From positions 3,127,037 through 3,191,036 of the forward strand of contig LR746274.1 in NCBI GenBank assembly GCA_902729315.2: DNA of 64,000 nt, given 5' to 3'. Below are positions 53,801 to 64,000 of the stretch, one piece after another. Under the pieces are notes generated by a model, which had not been told where the DNA came from, made no database searches, and saw only the letters and a list, made by a program, of their open reading frames with translations. This stretch comes from Spirodela intermedia (taxonomy: Eukaryota > Streptophyta > Magnoliopsida > Alismatales > Araceae). Position 1 is the first letter of the stretch. Every line of letters begins with the position of its first letter. A program made the translations under genes and the position numbers.

Positions 53801-56800
53801 AAGATGGTCTCAGAAATTCTTACAAGTGCGATGATGACTTACCAAATCAACAATATTCGACTCTATTGAGTTTCGTAATATGTTGAGAAGGTTAGCATCT
53901 TGTTGCTCCCATTGCTCCATTTTGGCCAGGTCGAAGGGTGGTTCATCCATGAGGTGCTTAATCTTGCCTTGACCTTTGAAGTAGATCTTCAGATATTTGT
54001 TCCATTGAGTATAGTTTCGTTCATTCAATCTTCGAGTTATGATAATATGACTCTAGACTATTATTGTTGGCTGTGGAGCTTTGGAGTAAGAGTTAAGAGA
54101 TTTTGATTCATTAGACAATTTTTTATTGAGTTGATCATTGATTGTTGCCAATGAGTTGACTGTTGACTAGCTCTTAACTCCTATGGAGAAGGCGCCTCTA
54201 CATAGCTCCTGTTGAGTGGCCTGATTACATGAACTTTAGCGGCAACATGCTATGGGAGATTTTCTGATCTTAGTTAGAGAGAGATAGGGCACTCAAATGA
54301 TGGTGTCGTATAGGAGGTGACGTCAAGCAAGGGGTGATGTCAGACAGAAGGCAACACCAAACAGGGGTCAACTACAGACAAGAGATGATGCTAGATGCTG
54401 AACAAGGGGGAATCCCAGATAGGGGCTGACACTGGACAAGGGGCAATGTCAGACAGGGGACGATGCCAAATAGGGGGCAACCATGGATAGGAGGCGATGC
54501 CAGACAGGGGGCAATGTTGGACTTAGGAAGAACTCTTTCTTCCACTGCTAGGGTTTCGAACTTGATTGCTCTGATACCATGTAAACACTTCTTGAAGGAG
54601 AAATGACACTTCCAAACCCTAATTGATGGACCCTAGTATCTATACTAGGCTCCTAACATATAAGTGGGTCACTTTGGCCCAAATTGCTATATGGGATAAT
54701 ACCATAACACTAACAATATTCATCTTTGCAGTTAGAGAAAACATCTCTATGTGTAATTGATCCCATAGGTTTGAGTATAGCCCTTGATTGTCAACATTGT
54801 TTTATCTCTTTATAGATCATATGCGTGATACTTCACTGTATAGCGCCCTATGTACAACCCATGGGTCTGTTTCCTATTGGCAGCCTTACTAATTCTCAAG
54901 TTGTGTTATTTTCTAGCACCTCCATCTCCACTTTCATTGTTTGCTAAAATATGATAAAATACAGATGGATTTTCCAGTTCTATCTTCAGGCTCATGACTT
55001 GATAGTGTCATTTCATATAAACTCTTCCATAGTGTGAAAATATATGATAGGATATTCATTTGAATTTTTTAACCCCATGTCTTTTGTTGAGTTGGCATCT
55101 GTTCTAATCATGATACCATGTTCCACATTTTGTTTTTATATTTGTTATAATTTTAAAATACTTAATTTGAATTGAATTAATTGCTCCCTCGTTTTTTCAG
55201 GTTACTGCGAATTCTGTTCGACTAGTCAGCTCTGCATCTCGTGAGTTGCTGGATGAGTGGAATGCACCTTCTGGCTTTTCTGTTAATGTTGCTACCGCTA
55301 ATATTTCCCAGGTTCTATCCAAACCCTACCTGAAATTATCGAAATTATGCTTCTTTGTCATTCTCAGTTTAGATATATTATGTTGATTTAGTTCATAGTG
55401 TGAATGCTTTTGCATCACAAGATTGGCATCACATTGTCAAATAATGGCCACATAATTTCCTGGGTTTTAAAATTAATGCCTTTTGTGTATGTAATAAGAA
55501 GGCCCTATGTGAATTTTAATGACATAGCACACGTTATGAACCCAGTATTATAAAATATTTCCATGTGATTTTTAAACGCTGAATTGAAAGCATAATTTGC
55601 TAACTTGTTCCAAACCCAAGTACAATTGGGATTGGGTTTGTGGTGTGTTTGGTATGGGCCTTTGATCAATTTGGCTGGCCCATTTTGGAAATTGTGTTGA
55701 TTCAGAACTGAATCAATCCAGCTCGTGTCCTGTGCTACCTCAGAAGCAACATTGTTATCAAATTCGAGTCAGCAACAGATATATTCATATCGGGTCGTTT
55801 TTACAAGGTTCAGGGAGTAGGAGAGCTGGAGGGAATCCTAGAAAATCCTTTAAATGCATTCCATGGCACCTGAGTCCTAGATCCCAGAAAAGATTCCCGA
55901 ACTCTTAAAAAAATATATTACTAAATTGGCCTATATGATTACATCAGTGTATCTAATAGCTGGAGGGAATCCTCACTTTTGGTGGAGCACTTATTCTGTA
56001 TCTTAGGTATGCAGACCGATTACTATTTGGCCAACATATCCGGTTCAATGTCCAATTCATCACGATGAAAATTAATAGAAAAATTACTCTTCATCTACTA
56101 TATTTAGATGATGGAGAATGAGGTTCAAACCACCCTGAGCAACTCCTGTCATGTGACATTTTGAAATCTCAGTTTCAATGTTAGATCTCAGCAAGCTCCA
56201 GCTTGACTCATTGTGCAGGTTCGTCTGTCGCTATTGAACAAGTCAGATATGACCATTCTTGGGTGGATTGTTTGCACTTGAGTACCTTAATAGAGTTATA
56301 CCCTTTCAACCCCCTCCTTCCTACTGGAGGTAACAAGCATAATTATTTTTCATGAGACACACTGATTCACAGTAATGCCTATTTTAGAGGGTCCATCAAA
56401 TACTCTGTGACATTGTTTGTTCACCGTAGCCTTGATTTGACGTCAATGATTTAGGGACTTTGTGGTAGTGGATGGTGACATAGGCTTTTTCTAGAATATT
56501 GGCTGCAGTGGTCATCAAATACTCTGTGACATTGCTTCTATCGTGATCACATTGCCATTGCTGCCCCTCTGACTCAACGTGGAGAGCATCTGTTTTTAAA
56601 AACTGGTCCTTTATTTTGTACTTTTTCTTGTGTTGGTTGGCCTATCAATGCATGGTCTTAGATAACACGGTCAGATTAACCCAACTGGATTTGATTTGAA
56701 AGGATTCTCTCCATTTATATAGAATGAAGTAATAATTCCAGTTCTTTCTGTTTATCTGGATTCAAAAAGTTCTTTTTATCGGCTTTATATTATAGTGAAG

Positions 56801-59325
56801 ATAGTGGCATCAACATCAAGGAATCTGTTTATAAACTAAGGTTCCTGTCGTATGCCTAACAGTTCACTCAGTTAAACCTGCACAGTCTAGTCTGCCCCAG
56901 CGGCTCTGCAGTACCAGTCATTTGACCCTAGGGTTTAGTTCTAGCTGAAACTCACCCCGCCAGATCTGCTTCAGTATCTAGCCAAACCTTGGACATCCAT
57001 TGTCTTTGCACAAATCCATGTGTCCCAGGTGATGCTAAATTTCGTGAACTGTCCAGCCATCGGCAGGTGACCACTAAGCTTTTTTCCCCCTTCTTGATCA
57101 ATTTCCTGCTCTCTGATGCTCGTGAAGCTAATTGGTGGAGCACAATCCAGATTCTGATAAATTTTTTTGTCAGAACTTTGAATAGGACTCTCAATTCACG
57201 TTCAATATTGTGCGACCTCTTTATCAGCATAAATCACATTTTCTTCAAGATTGGCCCTCTCCTTTGTCCATCTCTCAATTTTTTTATATGTGCCTGTACT
57301 GTTACGTAATTTATGTTTCAGGTTCTGTTGGCGACTGGCGGTGGTCATCTGGTTTATCTGGAAATTGGTAATGGAAAATTGACTGAAGTTAAACACATCC
57401 AACTGGAATATGAGGTGTCGTGTCTTGACATCAACCCAATCGGTGAAAACTCGAGCTACAGCTTTCTGGCGGCTGTTGGGATGTGGACGGACATCAGTGT
57501 GAGGATATTTTCTCTCCCGGCCCTGGATCTCGTCACAAAGGAGCACCTGGGTGGAGAGATCATCCCTCGGTCTGTTCTTTTGTGCAAATTCGAAGGAGTA
57601 TGCTCTCTATCCACGTTGATCTCCTCTTGTCTCTTCTCCCTTTCTCTCAGTTATCAGAATGCATTCCACTGTCGTGATTCATTCTTCTTTCCGTACCACT
57701 GCACAGGTACCTTATTTGCTATGCGCCCTGGGAGACGGACATCTGTTTAATTTTCTGCTGAACACAGACACTGGGGAGCTCTGTGATCGGAAAAAGGTTT
57801 CCCTGGGAACCCAGCCCATCACGCTTCGGACCTTCTCCTCAAAGGACGCGACTCATGTGTTTGCGGCATCAGACAGGCCCACTGTCATCTACAGCAGCAA
57901 TAAGAAGTTGCTCTATAGCAATGTCAATCTGAAGGAAGTCAGCCACATGTGCCCCTTTAACTCTGCCGCCTTTCCTGACAGGTGCTTCGTTGCTCTTCCC
58001 TGGCCTAGTTTCTAGGCACTTATTAGCATATATGGTCCTCATATACAATCCACAATTCCCCCCACCCCCCAATGATTTGAAGCATATGAAATCATTTCCC
58101 TCGGAATAAAAATTGTGGTTTTCGATGATTATTTCTGTCTGGCTGGCTTTTTAGGCTGGTTGGCTCGCTTAACTGTGTGGAAACTGTGGCATGCATATGA
58201 GAGTTGCGTGCCTCGGAAAATAAAGATTAAAACTTCGTCTTCCAGTTGTTAATTTTGTCGGGCTTTTAGGCGTATAGATGATTTACCCAATGCTTGTGCT
58301 TGATGATGTTGGCAGCCTTGCGATCGCCAAAGAAGGGGAGCTCTCCATCGGCACCATTGACGACATCCAAAAGCTCCACATTCGCTCCATCCCTCTGGGA
58401 GAGCACGCCCGCCGCATATGCCACCAGGAGCAGTCGCGGACGTTTGCCATCTGCAGCCTGAAGCACATTCAGACGGGTACTGACGACACCGAGATGCACT
58501 TTGTGCGGCTTTTGGACGACCAGACGTTCGACTCCATGTCAACCTATGCACTTGACAGCTATGAATACGGCTGCTCTATCCTCAGCTGCTCCTTTGCAGA
58601 CGACACCAACACCTACTACTGCGTTGGAACGGCTTATGTTCTGCCCGAAGAAAACGAGCCCAACAAGGTGAGCCACTGGAGTTCCATAATCTATTTGATG
58701 ATATTATTCCCGGGTCATATCCTGTAAATTAGCCGAAATTTTCCTCCAGATAACTTATTATAGCGATGGACAGTGAACCACTGGAGTTCGCTTATCTTTT
58801 TGATGCTTAGTCCCCAACAATTTGATGATTTACCTACTCAGCTGCGCTTATCCTCCGAATAACTAATAACAGCGGTGAAAATGACCCCCACTAGGGTGGG
58901 CCATTGAGTTATCTGATGATTGAATCCCCCCCCTATATTTTCTGATAAATGAGCTGGAATTTTCAACTTATTACAGCAATCACGATAGCTTGTTTCATCT
59001 ACGTTTGACTTTCCCCTTATTCCGGTGTTTTCAGGGCCGAATCCTAGTTTTTATGGTCGAAGATGGGAAGTTGCAGTTGATTGCTGAGAAGGAAACAAAA
59101 GGGGCCGTGTACTCCCTCAATGCCTTCAATGGGAAGTTGCTGGCCGCCATCAATCAGAAGATTCAGCTGTTCAAGTGGATGCTCCGGGATGACGGCTCAC
59201 GGGAGCTGCAGTCTGAGTGTGGGCATCACGGCCACATACTTGCTCTATACGTTCAGACCCGAGGCGACTTCATCGTAGTCGGCGACCTGATGAAGTCAAT
59301 CTCCTTGCTGCTCTACAAGGTAACA

Positions 59326-59365
<40 letters not shown>

Positions 59366-60598
59366 TAAATTAATAACAGTTTTAGAAATAACAATAAAAA
59401 ATAAAAATAGTGAAGTCGATCCCTTTAGCCAGAACAAATATTTTTTCGTGCCATGGCCCTGCATTTCTTATCGCTCGTTGCCATGAACTTTTGAGTGTCA
59501 TTAGCATATGATTTGGCTGTGATCCGGAGCCGGAATCTCTCTGCTCTGGGATGCTGAATTGCTGCAGGGCTGCCCCTTCTGGCAGCAGATATCTCTCTGC
59601 AAGTCCTATGATTGATTCCTCGTGAATAGCAGTTAAAATGCTCCCTTCCCCTAGACACGCACAGCTTTCTGCCAGTTCGTTCGTCTGTGTATTTGAGGTC
59701 CTTCTTTCATGGGCACAGTTTAGCCTGATTCCAGTCAGTCATCAGGCCTGTTCTTGGGGATATTCCAAGTGGCATGATCGGTCGATCGATCACGAGCAGG
59801 AAGTCAACAACCAGGAAGAAAAACAGGAAACAGAAACAAAACAAGAGAGAAATCCCTCGTCGAATGGCCCCGATGACTGAGTTTTTTTCTACTCTTTTTT
59901 TTTTTCTTGTTTGTTTGTATGTATATATGCTACAAGTCCTCGTTGAATTGATTCTCTATCGTGTTCTTGTTTCTTGTCTCTCAACTCTCAACTCGGATTG
60001 GATTGGACAAAATCAGCACGAGGAAGGGGCGATCGAGGAGCGGGCCCGGGACTACAACGCCAACTGGATGACGGCGGTGGAGATCCTGGACGACGACGTG
60101 TACCTGGGTGCGGAGAACAACTTCAACCTGTTCACGGTCCGCCGGAACAGCGACGCGGCAACGGACGAGGAGCGGGGCCACCTGGAGGTGGTGGGCGAGT
60201 TCCATCTCGGCGAGTTCGTCAACCGATTCCGGCCCGGGTCGCTGGTCATGCGGCTGCCCGACTCGGAGGCGGCCCACATCCCCACTGTCATCTTCGGGAC
60301 GGTCAACGGGGTCATCGGCGTGGTCGCCTCCCTCCCCCACGACCAGTTCCTCTTCCTGGAGAAGCTCCAGGCCTGCCTGGTCAAAGTAATCAAGGGCGTG
60401 GGCGGCCTCAGCCACGAGCAGTGGCGCTCCTTCAACAACGAGAAGAAGACAGCCGAGGCCCGCAACTTCCTCGACGGCGACCTCATCGAGTCCTTCCTCG
60501 ACCTCCCCCGCGCCCGCATGGACCAAATCTCTCACGCCATGGGCGTCTCCATGGAGGACCTCTGCAAGCGCATCGAGGAGCTCACAAGGCTCCATTAG
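41835..60598 (+). CDS. DDB1: DNA damage-binding protein 1 (DDB1), complete, 19 exons
   Basis: Adaptor of CUL4-RING ubiquitin ligases. It links CUL4 to WD40 (DCAF) substrate receptors and, with DDB2, to UV-damaged DNA; in plants it also works with DET1/COP10 (family knowledge). Exons: 41835-41938, 42349-42397, 43341-43400, 43569-43660, 43815-43866, 44519-44581, 44684-44733, 45648-45723, 46892-47101, 47202-47308, 47447-47555, 47673-47873, 47971-48186, 55201-55311, 57322-57597, 57707-57981, 58316-58667, 59035-59319, 60017-60598. They sum to 3,270 bp, 1,089 aa plus TAG, about one residue longer than I recall for Arabidopsis DDB1A. The start [20 protein letters not shown] is the family's N-terminus. 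The MMS1_N/BPA propeller is in exons 1-12, BPB in exons 12-17, and BPC with the CPSF_A C-terminal part in exons 17-19 (ends EELTRLH). All junctions are GT-AG and in phase, so the gene appears intact despite a 7-kb transposon-bearing intron. The last exons are much more GC-rich at third positions than the first ones. Confidence 0.97.
45219..45442. repeat. ~100-bp imperfect direct duplication in DDB1 intron 7
   Basis: Copies at about 45,219-45,314 and 45,332-45,442 share CTCTGTTATTGTGGAACTA, TGTCATGCATA and GAATCATATTTTCTG. The order is the same in both copies, with small indels. Confidence 0.8.
45945..46440 (-). pseudogene. Possible LINE remnant (zinc-binding region of a reverse transcriptase) in DDB1 intron 8
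   Basis: An open minus-strand stretch (46,032-46,289) contains [14 protein letters not shown], which resembles the C-x-x-C...H zinc-binding motif (zf-RVT) at the end of plant LINE reverse transcriptases. The first Cys pair is only partly kept, and the neighbouring frames look decayed. No poly(A) tail or duplication was found. A chance match cannot be excluded. Confidence 0.4.
48492..48747 (-). repeat. 3' LTR of copia-4
   Basis: It starts TGTTGATGATACAAGAG (compare TGTTGAGAACAAAGAG in copia-1) and ends TTTTTCCCACA before the polypurine tract. It carries an internal array of AAGGAAACTG-type units at about 48,597-48,690 not seen in the copia-1 LTRs. Confidence 0.7.
49993..50151 (-). repeat. 3' LTR of copia-5
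   Basis: About 159 bp, containing two GGCCCA-type pyrimidine/purine motifs. It aligns with the 5' copy, which has a shorter end. Confidence 0.8.
50186..53250 (-). pseudogene. copia-5 pol remnant: integrase, RT, RNase H
   Basis: RNase H at 50,186-50,425 shows [14 protein letters not shown] and [15 protein letters not shown] at 50,948-51,289 shows [13 protein letters not shown]. The catalytic box at 51073-51084 reads YVDN, with the second Asp changed to Asn. The upstream part (51,300-53,250) holds integrase-like pieces in shifting frames. A perfect 25-bp tandem duplication at 52,656-52,705 adds a further shift. Confidence 0.78.
52656..52705. repeat. Perfect 25-bp tandem duplication in copia-5
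   Basis: Two identical adjacent 25-bp units beginning CACACGAGATGGGAG. With no difference between the copies, this is probably a recent slippage event in dead sequence. Confidence 0.95.
53810..54028 (-). pseudogene. copia-5 gag N-terminal region
   Basis: Minus-strand open piece of 72 residues beginning [20 protein letters not shown]. It resembles the N-terminal part of copia-type gag (UBN2/DUF4219-like), with a W...Y pattern and a hydrophilic helix after it. It is cut by stops on both sides. Confidence 0.65.
54313..54525. repeat. Degenerate ~17-20-bp repeat array in the copia-5 leader
   Basis: About eleven imperfect copies of a GATGCCAGACAGGGG-like unit lie between the copia-5 gag start and its primer-binding site. 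They differ in length and sequence. No stop-free frame is obvious, so the array is likely untranslated leader. Confidence 0.75.
54580..54715 (-). repeat. 5' LTR of copia-5
   Basis: About 136 bp, starting TGTAAACACTTCTTG beside the primer-binding site and ending ACACTAACA before the ATATT duplication. Confidence 0.82.
55312..57321. other. DDB1 intron 14 (2.0 kb)
   Basis: No gene or transposon domain is recognised. A 22-bp exact direct repeat, starting CATCAAATACTCTGTG, occurs at 56394-56415 and 56513-56534. Confidence 0.7.
59327..59363. repeat. (TAA)12 microsatellite just after the exon 18 donor
   Basis: A perfect trinucleotide run starting seven bases after the end of DDB1 exon 18. It is likely to vary in length between individuals. 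Confidence 0.95.
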
Positions 60599-62530
60599 AA
60601 CGTCAGTAAACGAGGGCGAGAGACAAACCTTCTCTCTTCCTCTCTCTCCCCACTTTGTTGCCAGGAAGAAGATATGGGAGGAGCACTCACGTCTGAAGAA
60701 ACTTTTGCCGGGGGGCTCTGGCTTTTGAGCTTGAGTCTCTACCGATCCCTCTCTCTACCTTCTAATTAATCAATCCCTGTGATGCAGTATGTGTACTTCT
60801 ATGACCCATGTTCTTGGTAGTTCTCTCTCTCTCTCTCCCACGGAAAGGTAGTTTTTTTTTATTGTTCTGTGTGTCCTTGCAGTGAGGTCTGCAAAGACTG
60901 GGCCCTAGTGAGTTTGGGCCGGGCCCATCAAGTGACGATTGAGGGATGGCCCTGTTTCTTCCTCCGGGTTTTGCCCATGTTCTTGATCGCCGGCTGCCAC
61001 CGATTAGTCCACGTCAGCAGGACGTCTGATACTCCTAAATAATCTCTTACCGTCGCAATATTTTTGGAGGGTATTTTCGGACTCATTCGAAAGAAAATAC
61101 ATAAAACGTGCAAAAAAGGACGTCATCGCGACAAAAGCGTGCTGCTTCCGGGTCTTTAACACGTACTCTCTCACATGGTGAGCCGCCCACCCCCCCGCCC
61201 ATTGCGGCAGTCGTTTCACACGTCCAGTCCGAGAAGAGAGAGAAAGAGAAGAGGGCGGGGGTATTCACAGATGTGAACTTAGATTTGGGGAAGGCTGCGT
61301 TGTCCGTTATGTGGGCCTGGTTTGACCAGGGTCACCGTCCTGTCGGTTGATGGTGACAAGAGAGAGAGAGAGAGGTTCAACAAGAGAGTTTTGGGCCGGT
61401 GGAGTTGACGTCTGGTCAAAGCCCATTACCTACTCCCCACGTCGGAGGCCGACAATCGTCGAACCTTTCGGAAGGATCCTAACAGGGAATTTTATTTAAT
61501 CCCAGGGAAAAAATGGAATTACTTTATACCCCAGATGCTCTCAGTCGTCTATCCATCCTTGCCTAGATTTCCTATACGTATGAAAATATTTTTAAATCCA
61601 ATTACCTCATACTTTTAATATATTTTTATATAACTAGGATGATTTTAATTTTGTTAATAATCATTCTCATAAAGTAAGGTTTTTCATACGTTAGACTTAA
61701 ATGAGAAATCTTTCTCATTAAGCACCCATGAACTGTGCATTTGTAAAAAAGATCACTTAGCTAACTACCGTTGACTATCGTTATTTCGAAATTTTTACCT
61801 GGAAGAAGACCAACGTACCCTTTTTACCAATAATTATTTTATTTGAAGGACTGTCCTGCAGCATTTTTTCCAAAAAGCCCAGCATCCTCTGTCTTTCTCT
61901 CTCCATCAATATCTCAGCCAATGAGCTCTCCACGACACAAAGAGAACTAGGCTCGTAGGGCCTGTCCACCCACCTTTCTCTCTCTCTCCTCAATCAGACA
62001 CGGGTCCGTCCCTCTTCTCCTCCATCTCTCCTCAACCATTGGGTCTGTTTCTCCCTCTTATCTTTCCCATACTAACCTCGGGCAGCTCTCTGTCTTCCTC
62101 TCTCTCTCTCTCTCTCTCTCTACAAATCGACGTTGCCAGTCGAATCTTGACCCATAAATCACTACTCTCTATCTCTCTCTAGGCTGCCGTGTTGAGCACA
62201 TTCCCCCTGCGGAGTAGGGAGGGACGCGGGGAGAGGACGAGCCACGGTGGGACGAGATGCTATCCTGGCTACGTGACACAAGATGGGATATAAGATATGA
62301 TGCCTTTTGATGGCCCCCGCAGCCACATACGGAGGTGACAAAAGATGGCGCCTCGGCCTTGGCGACCTGATTCATGCACACGTGTACCCCTCGTAAAAGG
62401 AACAGAACCTCAACTTTTCTGTTAAATCCGAAGACTTTACACCCCAAAATAGTATTCCCCGAAATTGAGCCCGTTCTACCACAATTGCATTTTTTTATTT
62501 AAAAAAGACTTTGGCAGCCAAAACTCCCTG
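60599..62530. other. DDB1 3' untranslated and intergenic DNA
   Basis: The first few hundred bases after the stop must include the DDB1 3' UTR. I see no canonical AATAAA close to the stop. Further right are CT-rich stretches (60,817-60,838; a long TC run at about 62,098-62,120) and a GGGCC-rich patch near 60,900-60,930. Short open frames show no protein similarity. Confidence 0.55.
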
Positions 62531-62535
62531 TTTTC

Positions 62536-62660
62536 ATTTTATTTATATTTATATTATATTATATTATATTATATTTATATTATATTTATATTATATTTAT
62601 ATTATATTTATATTATATTTATATTATATTTATATTATATTATATTATATTATATTTCTA
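62536..62660. repeat. AT-only minisatellite, 11-bp unit TTATATTATAT
   Basis: About 120 bp made almost only of A and T. The centre is several copies of an 11-bp unit, flanked by copies of the 5-bp unit ATATT. Such arrays are prone to cruciform formation and length change. Confidence 0.9.
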
Positions 62661-64000
62661 TTTTCTTTTCTTTTAGGGTCGAAGTGACTTCTTCGTTTCG
62701 TTTTGAGGGTATTTGAAGGTTTCATCGTTTGGAAAATGGATGGGTTATTATTATTCTTAGGGAAATTGATGAGTCCCACACCCCCGCCCCCTCCCCCAAA
62801 AGCCATATAACCATTAGTGTGGCGGGCTGAGGGGAGCCCATGTTGCCAGTACCCGGCGGGTTTATATAAAAATGCACGCCAGGTTTTTTCGATGATCGTG
62901 TTCTCCCCCCCCGCCTGACCGCGCATCCACAAAAGTACAAACATGTGGTTCCTCGGAAACAACGTTTTGACCGTTGAATACCCCTCTCTCTCTCTCCCTC
63001 CTCTCTCCTCTCTCTGTCTTTATTCTACGGATAATCGCCAAAAACTCGCCGACGTTAACAACTGGACACATAGAAGCCAGGAGGCAGGGGGAGAGAGAGA
63101 GAGAGAGCGAGAGAGCGGCATGAGGTAATAACGAAATAAAGTATCAGTAAAAGGTTATTCTGAAAGTAGGTGTCTTATGGAGGGCACATTTCGGATGTGG
63201 TGGGGGCGCCAACGGTGGGCCCAAGTTTGGTCACCCGTCGCAGGGTTGACGAGGTAATTGGGTACGGGAGTGGGCCCCGCCGTGTCGTCTCCGGGCACGA
63301 GCTACGATGAATGAGTTATAAATACACCTATCGTTTAATCGGGGTGTTCACCAGAACATTCCATTAATTTAAATTTATATATTATTTCTTAATATATAAA
63401 ATATTAAAATAGAACCGTCAAATCGATGCGTCAGCATCAAATTGAATCGGCGACCTTCGGATACTCTGGTCAACTCAGTCAACCACGACGATCTTCCTCC
63501 CCCATCAGAAAATTACTACCCAATAATTAATCTTCTTTCTAATCCTTTATGTACCCGGTACGTCTACGCATATAAGATAGAGAGAGAAAGAGTGGGGCCT
63601 ATCACCACGAATATTTCGATTTTTTTCCGAAATATGTACAGAAAGTTTATTAAAAAGGGAGGGAGGGAGAGAGAGAGAGAGAGAGAGAGGTTGACTCTCA
63701 AGGTAGATTTAAAAATAGGTAGAGCGAGGGGGTGAGATCATTTTCTTGCCCTCATGTTATTTATTTATTTATAATTATTTATATATACATATGTAAATAG
63801 AGGAAGAGGACGAGATTCCTGATTTTTAGATTGGATACAGTACATTATTAATGATTAAAAATATATTCCAAAATTTAATCCATAATAATTAAATACCCAG
63901 AAAAGAAGCAATAGAAAAGTGATTTTTCATTAAATAAAAAACGGCTGCATAATACGAATTTATTTGACCGTCCGTGATGATGGTGTGTTTCGCAGGATGA
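62661..64000. other. Right-hand intergenic DNA with GA tracts and a TATA-like site
   Basis: GA runs lie at about 63,091-63,116 and 63,667-63,690. TATAAATA occurs near 63,317, just after a GC-rich patch (63,200-63,310), which could be a promoter for a plus-strand gene beyond the window. No coding region is recognised before the right edge. Confidence 0.4.

Larger units (their letters stand above)
49993..54715 (-). mobile_element. Inner copia (copia-5) nested in copia-4, DDB1 intron 13
   Basis: LTRs at both ends share CTTGAAGGAGAAATGACAC and GGACCCTAGTAT. The flanks are identical: ATATT at 49988-49992 and 54716-54720, a 5-bp target-site duplication. The minus strand shows ACATGGTATCAGAGC (initiator tRNA-Met site) at the right LTR and a polypurine tract (CTTGAGGGAGG) at the left. 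About 4.7 kb with gag-to-RNase H remnants; the frames are broken. Confidence 0.88.
48492..54950 (-). mobile_element. Outer copia (copia-4) in DDB1 intron 13, 5'-truncated, same family as copia-1
   Basis: Only the 3' LTR and the 3' half of pol remain: 48,748-49,992, then, after the inner copia, 54,716 to about 54,950. The inner border TTCCCACACTCTCCCTCAA and the next ~1.2 kb run parallel to 3,431-4,740 in the ABCC intron, and the last part matches about 4,730-4,945. The RT box at 49679-49690 reads YVND; the first catalytic Asp is lost. The integrase, protease, gag and 5' LTR are absent. It is a dead copy. Confidence 0.8.
48187..55200 (+). other. DDB1 intron 13, 7.0 kb, with nested copia elements
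   Basis: It lies between exons ending ...[10 protein letters not shown] and starting [10 protein letters not shown]. It contains an outer copia (from 48,492) interrupted by an inner copia (49,993-54,715), both antisense to DDB1. The donor GTGAGC and acceptor TTTTTTCAG are intact. Confidence 0.9.

Noticed and set aside
48187-55200. DDB1 as two separate or broken genes because of the 7-kb transposon-filled intron
   Set aside because: All 19 exons join in phase, total length equals the family length, and the donor and acceptor are intact.
59981-60595. Minus-strand open frame of 204 codons opposite DDB1 exon 19
   Set aside because: Stop codons are rare opposite GC-rich coding DNA. It has no splice partners and no recognisable domain.
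59974-60609. Long plus-strand open frame of 211 codons overlapping DDB1 exon 19
   Set aside because: It is a shadow frame created by the very GC-rich codon use of exon 19. It is Arg/Gly/Pro-rich with no protein similarity, whereas the overlapping frame is unambiguous DDB1.

Overview
The window is nuclear DNA of a flowering plant. It holds two intron-rich plant genes with GT-AG splice sites, separated by about 23 kb made mostly of decayed LTR retrotransposons whose primer-binding sites match initiator tRNA-Met. The species cannot be fixed from the sequence. The strongly GC-biased last exons of one gene would suit a monocot, but that is a weak inference.

Layout. (1) Left edge to 18,449, minus strand: the N-terminal half (20 exons, about 801 codons) of an ABCC/MRP transporter of the plant ABCC1/ABCC2 clade, running off the left edge inside NBD1. 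Its ~6.1-kb intron 15 carries a degenerate Ty1/copia element (copia-1) and an LTR fragment. (2) 18,450-23,435: the ABCC upstream region, with a GA tract, a TATA-like box, a CCCGAC cluster and a G-box, then AT-rich DNA and the end of a SIRE-like plus-strand element. (3) 23,436-40,219: a three-level nest. A minus-strand copia flanked by a perfect 5-bp duplication (CTTAG) contains a minus-strand Ty3/gypsy element. A plus-strand copia sits inside one LTR of that gypsy. Two further unclassified insertions interrupt the coding regions. (4) 41,835-60,598, plus strand: a complete 19-exon DDB1 gene (1,089 aa) with every exon junction in phase. Its 7.0-kb intron 13 holds a copia nested inside a second copia; the outer one belongs to the same family as the copia in the ABCC intron. 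(5) 60,599-64,000: intergenic DNA with CT/GA tracts, an AT-rich 11-bp minisatellite and a possible promoter.

The two genes are divergent and functionally unrelated as far as known: a probable vacuolar conjugate exporter, and the adaptor of CUL4 ubiquitin ligases. They form no operon or pathway. Both have a short GA-repeat tract close upstream of the ATG.

I did not find a convincing undescribed system. The more interesting points are the transposon nest and its datable junctions, the mutated catalytic motifs of the elements, two unclassified insertions, a perfect 23-bp intronic hairpin, and the reversed GC gradient of DDB1. Exon coordinates were read by hand from reading frame, splice dinucleotides and phase. 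Transposon boundaries are approximate unless a duplication is stated.
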